DNA from: Candidatus Gastranaerophilales bacterium
GTDB lineage: Bacteria; Cyanobacteriota; Vampirovibrionia; Gastranaerophilales; Gastranaerophilaceae
Assembly: GCA_944325895.1 (NCBI GenBank)
Contig: CALVCA010000004.1
Span: 1-64,000, forward strand
Direction: 5' to 3'
DNA: 64,000 nucleotides
The notes beneath the pieces are model-generated. The model saw only the letters and a program-made list of their open reading frames with translations. It searched no databases and was not told where the DNA came from. Shown here piece after piece: positions 40,841 to 49,364 of the stretch; the first letter of the stretch is position 1, and each line of letters opens with the position of its first letter. A program made the position numbers and the translations under genes.

Positions 40841-40959
40841 AGATTTTGGTTATATTTATTGCAAACATTAATAATTTTAACAAATTTGTAACGTTAACTT
40901 TCAAAAAAATTTTTTCAAGAGTATAATAAATTTGTAGAAATATTTTTGGGGAGAAGAAG

Positions 40960-41574
40960 ATGCAGGGATACAGCTTTGAATTGATTACAGGTCCGATGAG
41001 CTGTGGTAAAACAGAAGAGCTTTTAAGAAGAATTAGAAGATGCATTATTGCTAAGAAAAAAGTTAAAGTAATTTCACCTGAAGTAGACACACGATCTAAC
41101 GGAGATTATATAGAATCAAGAAATGGTCTTTGGCTTGATGCAATAAAAGTCAAACATTCTATACAAATTTTAAGTATAGTAAAACCTGATGATGAAATTG
41201 TTGCAATAGACGAACTGCAATTTTTTGACAGTAATATAGTAAAAGTAATAACAAAACTTATGCAAGAAGGTAAAAGAGTAATCGGAACAGGTTTGGAATT
41301 AGACTTTAAAGCAGAACCGTTTGGATCGATGCCGGAATTAATGTGTATCGCAACATCAGTTGACAAACTTCATGCTGTCTGTATGAAATGCGGTTCGGAT
41401 CATGCAACAAGAACTCAAAGACTTATAGACGGAAAGCCGGCCGATAAAAACTCACCCCTTATCATGATTGGCGGAGATGAAACATACGAAGCAAGATGCA
41501 TAAAATGTTATGAACTGCCGGATGTACAACAAAAACAAAAATTTAAACTTTTGCAGTTTGAACATAGATTGTAA
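40960..41574 (+). CDS. tdk: Thymidine kinase
   Basis: Salvage kinase making dTMP. 204 residues of the type II family: 'LITGPMSCGKTEELLRRIRR' (P-loop ~7-26), 'IVAIDELQFFD' (Walker B), 'GTGLELDFKAEPFGSMPELM' (lasso region), and a structural zinc site with Cys pairs CMKC and CIKC (the first followed by GSDHATRTQR). GGGGAGAAG precedes the ATG. Single gene. Confidence 0.95.
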   Translation: MQGYSFELITGPMSCGKTEELLRRIRRCIIAKKKVKVISPEVDTRSNGDYIESRNGLWLDAIKVKHSIQILSIVKPDDEIVAIDELQFFDSNIVKVITKLMQEGKRVIGTGLELDFKAEPFGSMPELMCIATSVDKLHAVCMKCGSDHATRTQRLIDGKPADKNSPLIMIGGDETYEARCIKCYELPDVQQKQKFKLLQFEHRL

Positions 41575-41697
41575 TAATATTCCACATTTTTTATATATAT
41601 GATATGATATCACTATAAACATTTTTCACATTTGCTGGAACAAAATTAAAAACATAACATCTATACAAATGTGAGAGTTTAGGTGGAGGAAAAGATA

Positions 41698-42918
41698 GTG
41701 AGAAATCTTATGAGAAAAAGCTTTATATTTTTGTGGGCATTCTTAATATTATTCGGATGTGTCGTCAAAAATTACGGTATGGCATACTCGCCGATTGATC
41801 TTTATGACACAGTATGGAAATTGATTGACTCCAAATATGTAGATGAAACAAAAAATAATCAAGACTGGAAAAAATGGCGTCATAAGTATGATAAAGTTAT
41901 CAAAACAAATGAAGATGCTTATGTTGCAATAGAAACAATGGTAGCAAGCCTAAATGACCCGTATACAAAATTTTTGGATCCAAAAGAATACGCTGAAGAA
42001 TCAAGTTCTATAAAAGGATCATTAAAAGGTATAGGTGTTCAAATAGGATTTAAAGACGGCAAACTGACGGTTATTGCACCGATTGAAGACACACCGGCTG
42101 AAAAAGCCGGAATACAGGCAGGCGACGAAATTCTTGAAATTGACGGAAAAAGCACTGAAAATATTTCGCTTGAAAAAGCCTCCGAACAAATTCGGGGAGA
42201 AGAGGGTACTTTTGTAAAATTACTTATAAAACGTAAAAATGTTGCTCCAAAAATATATAACGTACAACGTGCAGAATTCCAAATAAAATCAATATCACAA
42301 AAATTACCTGATGATATTGTAATGCCGCAGGATATAGGGTATATAAGATTAAGCTCTTTTATAAGCCGTACTGCTGCCGTTGAATTTAACAAAATTTTAA
42401 AAGCATCAAAAGATAAAAAAGGGTTCATTATAGATTTACGCTCAAATCCCGGAGGACTTCTTAGAAACGCAATCGAAATTTCAGATATGTTCCTTAATGA
42501 ATGCGTCATTGTAAGTACTGTCGACAGAATAGGATATATTGACAATACTAGGGCTAAAGACGGTGTGGAAACAGACAAACCCATAATTGTTTTGATAAAC
42601 AAAGGTTCAGCTTCTGCAAGTGAAATCTTCTCCGGAGCTATTAAAGATAATCACAGAGGAATTATATTAGGAGAGCAATCATTCGGAAAAGGTTTAGTCC
42701 AAGAAGTAAACTCCCTTCCTGATTCTTCCGGTATAAACATAACAATAGAAAAATACCTGACTCCAAGCGGTACAGATATACACAAAAAAGGTATTACACC
42801 TGATATTGTTGTAGAACTTACAGAAGAAAATATCAAAAATAAAGATGATGTTCAACTAAAAAAAGCTATAGAGGTTTTACAAAACGTGATAAATGGCAAT
42901 GCTGTAGCAAATCAATAA
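41698..42918 (+). CDS. ctp: C-terminal processing peptidase, S41 family
   Basis: Periplasmic serine protease with PDZ domain. Start taken as GTG 41698 because GGAGG lies 8 nt upstream; 406 residues. The N-terminal hydrophobic stretch ends FLILFGCVVK, which could be a lipobox or a plain anchor. PDZ at ~105-185 ('GIGVQIGFKDGKLTVIAPIEDTPAEKAGIQAGDEILEIDGKS'); catalytic Ser in 'NKGSASASEIFSGAIKD' and Lys in 'SFGKGLVQ'; C-terminal 'KYLTPSGTDIHKKGITPDI'. It trims envelope proteins. A terminator follows. Confidence 0.94.
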   Translation: MRNLMRKSFIFLWAFLILFGCVVKNYGMAYSPIDLYDTVWKLIDSKYVDETKNNQDWKKWRHKYDKVIKTNEDAYVAIETMVASLNDPYTKFLDPKEYAEESSSIKGSLKGIGVQIGFKDGKLTVIAPIEDTPAEKAGIQAGDEILEIDGKSTENISLEKASEQIRGEEGTFVKLLIKRKNVAPKIYNVQRAEFQIKSISQKLPDDIVMPQDIGYIRLSSFISRTAAVEFNKILKASKDKKGFIIDLRSNPGGLLRNAIEISDMFLNECVIVSTVDRIGYIDNTRAKDGVETDKPIIVLINKGSASASEIFSGAIKDNHRGIILGEQSFGKGLVQEVNSLPDSSGINITIEKYLTPSGTDIHKKGITPDIVVELTEENIKNKDDVQLKKAIEVLQNVINGNAVANQ

Positions 42919-42920
42919 AT

Positions 42921-42951
42921 AAAAAAGCTCCTTTAAAAGGAGCTTTTTTTA
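42921..42951. terminator. Bidirectional terminator after ctp
   Basis: AAAAAAGCTCC-ttttaaa-GGAGCTTTTTTT, shared with the convergent 42949 gene. Confidence 0.85.
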
Positions 42952-43134
42952 CTTAACATCTTCTTTTATTACAATCAGATTATTCATAATTTTCATAGCA
43001 CATGTCGGCAAAACAACATGATCCAAACCGTCTGCGATACTGATAATTTTACCGGCAGCAAGCACAACATCTTCACCTTTGTACTGGAATTTGTAATCTG
43101 TTTTTCTGTCTGAGCGAATTGTAATTTTGTCCAT
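42949..43134 (-). CDS. Small protein downstream of hisS, unknown
   Basis: 61 residues, beta-rich by pattern: MDKITIRSDRKTDYKFQYKG, then 'EDVVLAAGKIISIADGLDHVVLPTCAMKIMNNLIVIKEDVK'. No known domain. Its ATG directly follows the TAA of the upstream gene (TAAATG), so it is translated by coupling in the hisS operon and ends at a terminator. Confidence 0.65.
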   Translation of the reverse strand: MDKITIRSDRKTDYKFQYKGEDVVLAAGKIISIADGLDHVVLPTCAMKIMNNLIVIKEDVK

Positions 43135-43476
43135 TTAATCTTCCTTATCTTTCATTATACCGAGAGCATCAAAAAATATACCCTCATCCATTACCACATC
43201 ATATAAATCTTCATCCTTTTTAAAGTCTTCCATCGTATAAGGATAAAGATCTATACAAACATTCATTTCCGTTTCTATCTTGCCTATTAAAGGCCAAATT
43301 GCCTCACGTTTTGACTTATCTTCTGTTTCAAAAATAGCAACTAACTCTATATCCTCACCTTCGTGATTTTTTCCGTCCAAAAACTGACCAAAAAGATATA
43401 AACCCTTAAAATCATTAAAATTTTTTCTTAAAACTGATGTCACATTTTTAATAACATCATGTACAGGACTTGTCAT
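43135..43476 (-). CDS. Nucleotidyltransferase-fold protein, probably inactive
   Basis: 113 residues. 'KGLYLFGQFLDGKNHEGEDIELVAIFE' aligns with the MNT/minimal nucleotidyltransferase core (usually LYLFGSxARG...SDIDLLV), but Ser becomes Gln and the D-x-D becomes E-D-I-E. Catalysis is therefore doubtful. MNT proteins often pair with HEPN toxins; no HEPN partner is visible. It overlaps hisS by 4 bp (ATGA) and is followed directly by the 61-residue gene. Confidence 0.55.
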   Translation of the reverse strand: MTSPVHDVIKNVTSVLRKNFNDFKGLYLFGQFLDGKNHEGEDIELVAIFETEDKSKREAIWPLIGKIETEMNVCIDLYPYTMEDFKKDEDLYDVVMDEGIFFDALGIMKDKED

Positions 43477-44708
43477 AGAATACTCCTTAAATCTTTTTTT
43501 GAAACTGTTTTTTGCTCGGAAGTTGCAAGATTTTTAACAGAAACCGTGTTTGATTTAATTTCATCTTCGCCTAAAATCAAAGCATAATTGGCAACTTTTG
43601 AGGCCTTTTCAAGCTGTTTGGTAAATTTTTTGTTTGATAAATCAAATTCAACACTATAACCTTCATGCCTCAATTCTTCCGCCAATTGAAACGCTTCTGC
43701 AGAAAAATTTGAAACAATATAACCGTCAAGTTTTTTAATTTTTCTTTCAGGCAAAAGAGATATTAACCTTTCCATGCCCATTGCCCATCCCACAGCCGGG
43801 GTATCTTCACCGCCGAGATTTTTAACAAGACTGTCATACCGTCCGCCTCCGCAAACAGCATTTTGAGAACCTAAATTATTTGATTTTATTTCAAAAACGG
43901 TTCTGTTATAATAATCCAAACCTCTGACAAGAAGTTTATTTACAGAATATTTTACATTCATTTTATCAAGATATAATTTTAACTCATCAAAATGTGTTTT
44001 GCATTCTTCGCAGACAAAATCCGATTGAATAACTTTTTGAATCTCAGGTTTTTCAAATATAGCTTTACAGCTTTCTACCTTGCAATCCAATAGTCTTAAA
44101 GGATTTTTTTCATAACGATTTTGGCAATCTTCACATAAATTGCTAAATTCCGGTTTTAAAACTTCTTTTAATTTAAGTTTAAATTCATCACGACATTTAG
44201 GACAACCTAAAGAATTAATTTCAACATCCAAATCATTCAAACCTAAAGATTTCAAATAATTTACGGCCATCAAAATAACTTCAGCATCAGCGGCAGGTTC
44301 TTTTACACCGAACATCTCAACACCGACTTGATGAAATTGACGTTGTCTGCCTTTTTGAGGACGTTCATATCTGAACATAGGACCTTTATACCACAATTTA
44401 ACCGGTGCAGATAATCTTGTCATGCCGTTTTCAATAAAAGAACGAACAACTCCGGCAGTATTTTCCGGTCTTAACGTTAACGAACGATCGCCTTTTTCAA
44501 ATGTATACATTTCTTTATTAACAATATCTGTAGTATCGCCGACACCTCTTGCGAACAGTTCTGTTGCTTCCAATACAGGTGTACGAATTTCCTTGTATCC
44601 GTATTTTGAAAATATTTCAATAGCATTTTTTTCTAAAAAATGCCACTGCTCAGCTTCTTGAGGTAAAATGTCATGCGTTCCTTTTATAACTTGAATTATT
44701 TTAGCCAT
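43473..44708 (-). CDS. hisS: Histidyl-tRNA synthetase
   Basis: Class II synthetase, 411 residues from ATG 44708 (MAKIIQVIKGTHDILPQEAE). Motif 1 lies around 'IRTPVLEATELFARGVGDTTD', motif 2 is 'KLWYKGPMFRYERPQKGRQRQFHQ', the HisA motif is 'LLVRGLDYYNRTVFE', and motif 3 is 'AVGWAMGMERL'. The Cys-rich insert (LGCPKCRDEF, CEDCQNRYEKNPLRLLDCK) is normal for bacterial HisRS. The longer frame to 44735 crosses the -10 box and is rejected. It heads an operon with two small genes. Confidence 0.96.
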   Translation of the reverse strand: MAKIIQVIKGTHDILPQEAEQWHFLEKNAIEIFSKYGYKEIRTPVLEATELFARGVGDTTDIVNKEMYTFEKGDRSLTLRPENTAGVVRSFIENGMTRLSAPVKLWYKGPMFRYERPQKGRQRQFHQVGVEMFGVKEPAADAEVILMAVNYLKSLGLNDLDVEINSLGCPKCRDEFKLKLKEVLKPEFSNLCEDCQNRYEKNPLRLLDCKVESCKAIFEKPEIQKVIQSDFVCEECKTHFDELKLYLDKMNVKYSVNKLLVRGLDYYNRTVFEIKSNNLGSQNAVCGGGRYDSLVKNLGGEDTPAVGWAMGMERLISLLPERKIKKLDGYIVSNFSAEAFQLAEELRHEGYSVEFDLSNKKFTKQLEKASKVANYALILGEDEIKSNTVSVKNLATSEQKTVSKKDLRSIL

Positions 44709-44714
44709 AAATAA

Positions 44715-44742
44715 ATTATAGTAACTCAACTGCAATTGTCAA
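44715..44742 (-). promoter_or_regulatory. hisS promoter (leaderless)
   Basis: Minus strand TTGACA (44742-44737), 16 nt, TATAAT (44720-44715), 6 nt, ATG at 44708: consensus boxes. Confidence 0.75.
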
Positions 44743-44826
44743 TCAGATAAAAAGAAAGCCTCGTCAAAAGACAAGACTTATAAATATACATTTACCCCAC
44801 ATCATTTATATCATAAAAAAACATGA

Positions 44827-44855
44827 TTGTCAAGTACTTTGTCTTATAATAAAAT
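44827..44855 (+). promoter_or_regulatory. Promoter of the U32 peptidase gene (leaderless)
   Basis: TTGTCA (44827-44832), 17 nt, TAAAAT (44850-44855), 6 nt, ATG at 44862. A TATAAT five bases upstream could also serve. Confidence 0.6.
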
Positions 44856-44861
44856 TAATTT

Positions 44862-46616
44862 ATGAACAAAGTTGAACTTTTGGCTCCGGCAAAAAACAAA
44901 AAAAACGCAATAGCCGCAATAGAATACGGTTGCGATGCCTTATACATTGCTGCCGAAAATTTTGGGGCAAGACAAAACGCAGGAAATTCTATTGAAGATA
45001 TTAGAGAAATTGTTGAATATGCTCATAAATTTAATGTAAAAGTACATGTCACAATAAATACAATTTTAGACGACAATGAAATTATCAGGGCAAAAAAATT
45101 AATACAAAATTTATATGATACAGGTATTGATGCAATAATTATTCAGGACATGGGAATTTTAAAGGCGGCAATAGAGCATGAAATACCACCAATTCCAATA
45201 CATATAAGCACCCAGTGCGATAACCGATTATTAGAAAAAATCATGTTTTTTGACAATATGGGCGTTTCAAGGATAATTTTGGCAAGGGAACTATCTGTTG
45301 AACAAATAAAAGAAATTTGTAAAAATACAAAAACCGAAATAGAAACTTTTATCCACGGGGCTTTATGTGTATCATACAGCGGGCAATGTTATATGAGCAG
45401 TGCAAACGGCGGCAGATCCGCAAACAGAGGTGAATGTGCTCAAAGCTGCCGCAAAAAATATTCATTACTGGATGAAAATCATAATATAATCGCAAAAGAT
45501 TTATATCTTTTAAGCTTAAAAGACTTTAACGCTTCAAAACATTTACAAAACTTAATAAAAGCAGGTGTAAAATCCTTCAAAATTGAAGGCAGGTTAAAAG
45601 AAGAAAATTACGTAAAAAACACAGTTGCATTTTACAGGCAAGAAATCGATAAATATGCACAAAAAACTTCTTCCGGTAAAATTTTTTATGATTTTATACC
45701 GGATGTAAATAAAAGTTTTAACCGTGGTTTTACGGATTATTTTTTGGAAAAACGGCAAAACTGCTATAACTTTAATTCACCAAAATCCTTAGGAGAAGAA
45801 TTAGGGAAAATAAATAAAATCGGAAAAGATTTCTTTGAAATAAAGGCAAAAATAAACCCTCAAGACGGATTATGCTACTACATAAAAGGAGAGCTTTGCG
45901 GATGTTTGGTTAATAAAGTTGAAGGGGATAAAGTTTTTCCGAATAAAATGGATAAGTTAACCTGCGGAACAGTTATTTACAGAAATTTTGATGCGAAATT
46001 TGAAAAACAACTTTCTCTATCAAAAACAAAAAGAAGGATTGCCGCAAAATTTGTCTATAATGAAAAAGTTCTACATGCAATAGATGAAGATGAAAACGAA
46101 GTTGCGATGGAAGTTTTACAGAATGAAACACCAAAAAATAAACAAAAAATGGAAGAAAATTTTATAAATCAACTTAAAAAAGCCGGTGACAGTGATTTTT
46201 ATATAACAAACGTAGAAATTCTAGACGAAATTCCGTTTTTACCTATTTCGGAAATTAACAATTTAAGACGTGCAATTTTAGACAAATTAATGGAAGAGCG
46301 GCTGAATAATTACGAACATGATATTCAACAGCCAATAAAATATGTCGAATATCCCATAAAAAACCTGAATTACAAAGCAAATATCCATAATCATGAGGCA
46401 AAAAGTTTTTACGAAAACTGCGGCTGCGAAAATATTGAAATGTCATACGAATTAACCAAACCGAGAAATGCAGAATTAATGCGGACAAAACATTGCCTTA
46501 AATATGCTTTTAACATGTGTAAATCCCCTAAAAAACTTTTCTTAAAAGATGAAAAAGGAAAAATATACCCTTTGATTTTTGATTGTAAAAATTGCGAAAT
46601 GATTATAACCGGTTGA
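44862..46616 (+). CDS. U32 family peptidase / tRNA-rRNA hydroxylase-type protein
   Basis: 584 residues. The N-terminal two thirds match the U32 family: 'VELLAPAKNKKNAIAAIEYGCDALYI' (~3-28), 'QDMGILKA', 'HISTQCDNRL', and the cysteine-bearing signature 'ETFIHGALCVSYSGQCYMSSANGGRSANRGECAQSCR' (~165-201), then 'IKAGVKSFKIEGRLKEENYVKNTV'. Long members (TrhP/RlhA type) work in RNA hydroxylation with a Fe-S cluster bound by these cysteines; others are called collagenase-like proteases. The C-terminal part carries more Cys ('CGCENIEM', 'KHCLKYAFNMCK', 'DCKNCEMI'), fitting the RNA-hydroxylation type. Confidence 0.88.
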   Translation: MNKVELLAPAKNKKNAIAAIEYGCDALYIAAENFGARQNAGNSIEDIREIVEYAHKFNVKVHVTINTILDDNEIIRAKKLIQNLYDTGIDAIIIQDMGILKAAIEHEIPPIPIHISTQCDNRLLEKIMFFDNMGVSRIILARELSVEQIKEICKNTKTEIETFIHGALCVSYSGQCYMSSANGGRSANRGECAQSCRKKYSLLDENHNIIAKDLYLLSLKDFNASKHLQNLIKAGVKSFKIEGRLKEENYVKNTVAFYRQEIDKYAQKTSSGKIFYDFIPDVNKSFNRGFTDYFLEKRQNCYNFNSPKSLGEELGKINKIGKDFFEIKAKINPQDGLCYYIKGELCGCLVNKVEGDKVFPNKMDKLTCGTVIYRNFDAKFEKQLSLSKTKRRIAAKFVYNEKVLHAIDEDENEVAMEVLQNETPKNKQKMEENFINQLKKAGDSDFYITNVEILDEIPFLPISEINNLRRAILDKLMEERLNNYEHDIQQPIKYVEYPIKNLNYKANIHNHEAKSFYENCGCENIEMSYELTKPRNAELMRTKHCLKYAFNMCKSPKKLFLKDEKGKIYPLIFDCKNCEMIITG

Positions 46617-46640
46617 CATGCAAATGAAAAACCTTAAATA
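46613..46640 (+). promoter_or_regulatory. Promoter of the TPR gene
   Basis: TTGACA (46613-46618), 16 nt, TAAATA (46635-46640). The start codon at 46706 has AGAGGT upstream, so this gene has a normal leader. Confidence 0.45.
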
Positions 46641-46705
46641 TAAGTCATACAAAAGAATGAGTTAAAAAAAGATTAATTCATGTAAGATAATAAAGAGGTA
46701 TGTAA

Positions 46706-48034
46706 ATGGGGTTGAACTTAAACAGCATATATCAACGTCCTTATATCGCAGACAAGCAGCGTTATCGTGTAAAAAAAGAAGAAGATAACGCTAAAACCCA
46801 TGAGCAAACCAACCAAACCAACGAAAACACAAGAAGCAAAGGTCTTGAATATTTAGATTATAACACCCCTTATCCAAATGAAGTTGCTACCGCACTTGCA
46901 CAACGCAACCCTAATATCAATATAGCTCAAATACTCAAAGACTTTAAAAACACAGCCATTGCAATAGGAACACCTGATGATTTAAAAGAAGAAGTCGGAG
47001 GGTATCTTGCATTAATAGAAAAACAAATTACAAAAGAAACTCCGAACAGCAAACTTATAAAATCCAACCTCAAAAACGCAGCCTCCATTTTAGATAATTA
47101 TATTTCTGCAACACTCAATAAGGATTCAAAAGTTGTAGAAAATTGGGTAGATGCTCTTTTCCTGCAGCAAATAGACTTTAAATACAATGAAAATGATGTA
47201 AACCCGCAATTTTTAGTTAAGTTTCCGGAAGAAACCGTAAAAAAAGAAGAAACTGAACAAAAAAATCCGCTTATACCTCAAGATACAGAGTTAAAAAAAT
47301 TATTCATAAAAGCAAAAAAAATGTCTTATGCGAACAAGCCCAAAGAAGCAATAGAGGCATTTCAAACAGCACTGAACCGTGCAAATGAAATTGAAGATAC
47401 AGAAACTCAATCCAAAATATTTTTAGAGGTCGGAAAAATTTATGACGATTACGACTATTTAGCACATGCACTAAAAAGTTATAATCAATCTGTTCAAAGG
47501 ACAAAAGACTACAACATAAAAACCCGTGCACATTATTCAATGGCTGAAATTTATAACGATGCAAATCAGGTAGAACCGGCAATAGATCATTATTTTAGTA
47601 CGGTTTCATATGCCGGAGAAACAGAAAATCTTACCGTACAATCAAAATCTCTTACAAAAATAGCAAATATTTATTCAGATATGTACGAACAAGAAGCATT
47701 CAACTATTTTGAAACAGCTGATTCAATAGCAGATGAAACTGATAATGCAAAAATTAAAGGTTATGTATCAGCAAGCCTTGGTGATGCATACGACAAGTTC
47801 GGCGACACACAGGAAGCTTTAAAAGCCTACTCCAAAGCCGTAAAAAACTACATTGATGCGGATTCTCCGCAAAAAGCCGCTCAATACTATTTAAACGCTG
47901 CAGAAATTATGCTTGACTATAAAAATGATATTAAAGCAAAAAGTCTGCTTGAAAAAGCTGCAAAATATGCCAAAAAATCAAACAATTCTGCCCTGTTAAC
48001 CGAAATTAACAATTCTTTAATCGGTATATCATAA
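46706..48034 (+). CDS. Cytoplasmic TPR-repeat protein
   Basis: 442 residues, no signal peptide. A polar, Gln/Asn-rich N-terminus (MGLNLNSIYQRPYIADKQRY) precedes about five TPR-like units from ~215 on. Examples are 'PKEAIEAFQTALNRANEIEDTETQSKIFLEVGKIYDDYDYLAHALKSYNQSVQRTKDY' and 'GDAYDKFGDTQEALKAYSKAVKNYIDADSPQKAAQYYLNAAEIM'. These are Rapsyn/NB-ARC-style longer TPRs. Likely a scaffold; no partner can be named. Its end overlaps the porin gene by 6 bp, convergent. Confidence 0.82.
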   Translation: MGLNLNSIYQRPYIADKQRYRVKKEEDNAKTHEQTNQTNENTRSKGLEYLDYNTPYPNEVATALAQRNPNINIAQILKDFKNTAIAIGTPDDLKEEVGGYLALIEKQITKETPNSKLIKSNLKNAASILDNYISATLNKDSKVVENWVDALFLQQIDFKYNENDVNPQFLVKFPEETVKKEETEQKNPLIPQDTELKKLFIKAKKMSYANKPKEAIEAFQTALNRANEIEDTETQSKIFLEVGKIYDDYDYLAHALKSYNQSVQRTKDYNIKTRAHYSMAEIYNDANQVEPAIDHYFSTVSYAGETENLTVQSKSLTKIANIYSDMYEQEAFNYFETADSIADETDNAKIKGYVSASLGDAYDKFGDTQEALKAYSKAVKNYIDADSPQKAAQYYLNAAEIMLDYKNDIKAKSLLEKAAKYAKKSNNSALLTEINNSLIGIS

Positions 48035-49303
48035 TAAGAATTGTGTTCCCAAAATCAACCGATGGCTGTTTTCCATATTTTGATAATCGCAGAACACATA
48101 GTTAAGAAGTATTCTCATCCCCTGCCCTTTAACAAAATAATTTATGCCTGCGGAATATTCTCTGCGTAAATCTCCTGACATATCACGATTAGGATCAAAT
48201 TGATCAAAACGACCGACGATTTGTATTTTTGGAGTTAATTTATAGCCAATAGTTGTATAAAAACCCTCTGCTTTATCTGTACTAAAAAATCTTGCATTAT
48301 AACCATCCGCAATTGAATATTCAGCATTAATCATAAAATTTTTGTAATTATAACCTATATAAGCTCCGCTTACGGTATAATTTTCGTGTCTTTTACCGGC
48401 ATTTAGACCTCCGCCCAATACAAGTTTTCCGTATTTACCATCTGTCTTGCCTAAAGGTTTTAAATTAACCCAGCCCGTAAATTCAGCTCCCGGAAAAAAT
48501 TCTTTAAAAAATCTGTCGGAACTGTTTACGGCAAAACTATAATCCGCAAGAGAATAATTACCTATTACACGAGCACCAAAGGCACGTGTATTTGCAAAAG
48601 TTCTTGCAATTTGAGATCTTAAAACAAACGGAACGTATGTTGTACTCATACCGCCCTCTACACCGACCTGGTTACGGGAATTTCCTATCATAACTTCATG
48701 GTGAGGGATACTTTCATTAACAATATAAGCATCGCTTATCAAGTTTTGAAAAAATGAAACATCTTTGGTTGGTGTAAGCTTAAATTGCAATTTAAATTCT
48801 GTTTTTGACTCGGGAACAAATTTCCCCATCATGCCGAGGTCTATTGACGTAATATCATAATACGTATCATAATCTTCATCTTCTACAAAATTAAAAGACA
48901 TATTGCCTCTGTATTTTCCGTAAAATTGAATTCTGTCAACAGGACCTTTATCCAAATCCCAGGTCAAAACATCTTTTAACAAATAATTACTGTAATCCGT
49001 TCTTGTAACCTCACCCTTCAAAGATGTTTTTATTTTATTAAAAAGAGAACCTTCACTTCTGTAGACCGGATCTCCAAGGATTTTAAACATATAAAAATTT
49101 TCTTCTGATGTATCAATCAAAAGATCTTTATTATCAATAACACCGTCATTGTTTAAATCTCTTTGCGGTAACTCCGTATTTTCCGGAAGTTTAATTTCCT
49201 GCTCAACTACATTTTTTTCAACAGAAATATTTTCCGCTGCAAAAGCATATCCTGAGGCAAAAACAAGGGTTATTACAAAAAAAATTCTAAAAAAACTGTT
49301 CAC
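48029..49303 (-). CDS. OprO/OprP-like porin with a dockerin-like loop
   Basis: 424 residues from a GTG start. Signal peptide 'MNSFFRIFFVITLVFASGYAFA' is cut before AENISVE. Residues ~45-65 carry D-L-N-N-D-G-V-I-D-N-K-D-L, an EF-hand/dockerin-type calcium loop not usual for porins. The rest is amphipathic beta strands ending in aromatic-rich 'GTQFLL', with 'EFTGWVNLKPLGKTDGKYGKLVLGGGLNAG' typical of the phosphate-selective porin O/P family. It forms an outer-membrane channel. GTG is 8 nt after TATAAT. Divergent from the decarboxylase gene. Confidence 0.8.
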   Translation of the reverse strand: MNSFFRIFFVITLVFASGYAFAAENISVEKNVVEQEIKLPENTELPQRDLNNDGVIDNKDLLIDTSEENFYMFKILGDPVYRSEGSLFNKIKTSLKGEVTRTDYSNYLLKDVLTWDLDKGPVDRIQFYGKYRGNMSFNFVEDEDYDTYYDITSIDLGMMGKFVPESKTEFKLQFKLTPTKDVSFFQNLISDAYIVNESIPHHEVMIGNSRNQVGVEGGMSTTYVPFVLRSQIARTFANTRAFGARVIGNYSLADYSFAVNSSDRFFKEFFPGAEFTGWVNLKPLGKTDGKYGKLVLGGGLNAGKRHENYTVSGAYIGYNYKNFMINAEYSIADGYNARFFSTDKAEGFYTTIGYKLTPKIQIVGRFDQFDPNRDMSGDLRREYSAGINYFVKGQGMRILLNYVFCDYQNMENSHRLILGTQFLL

Positions 49304-49364
49304 AAATATTAATTATATCACAAAATTATTGCAAATAAAAATATTTTTATTGTATATTTTTATT

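Noticed and set aside
49149-49364. N-terminally extended decarboxylase (start at 49149)
   Set aside because: The extension overlaps the porin gene on the other strand and the promoter; ATG 49365 fits the family start.
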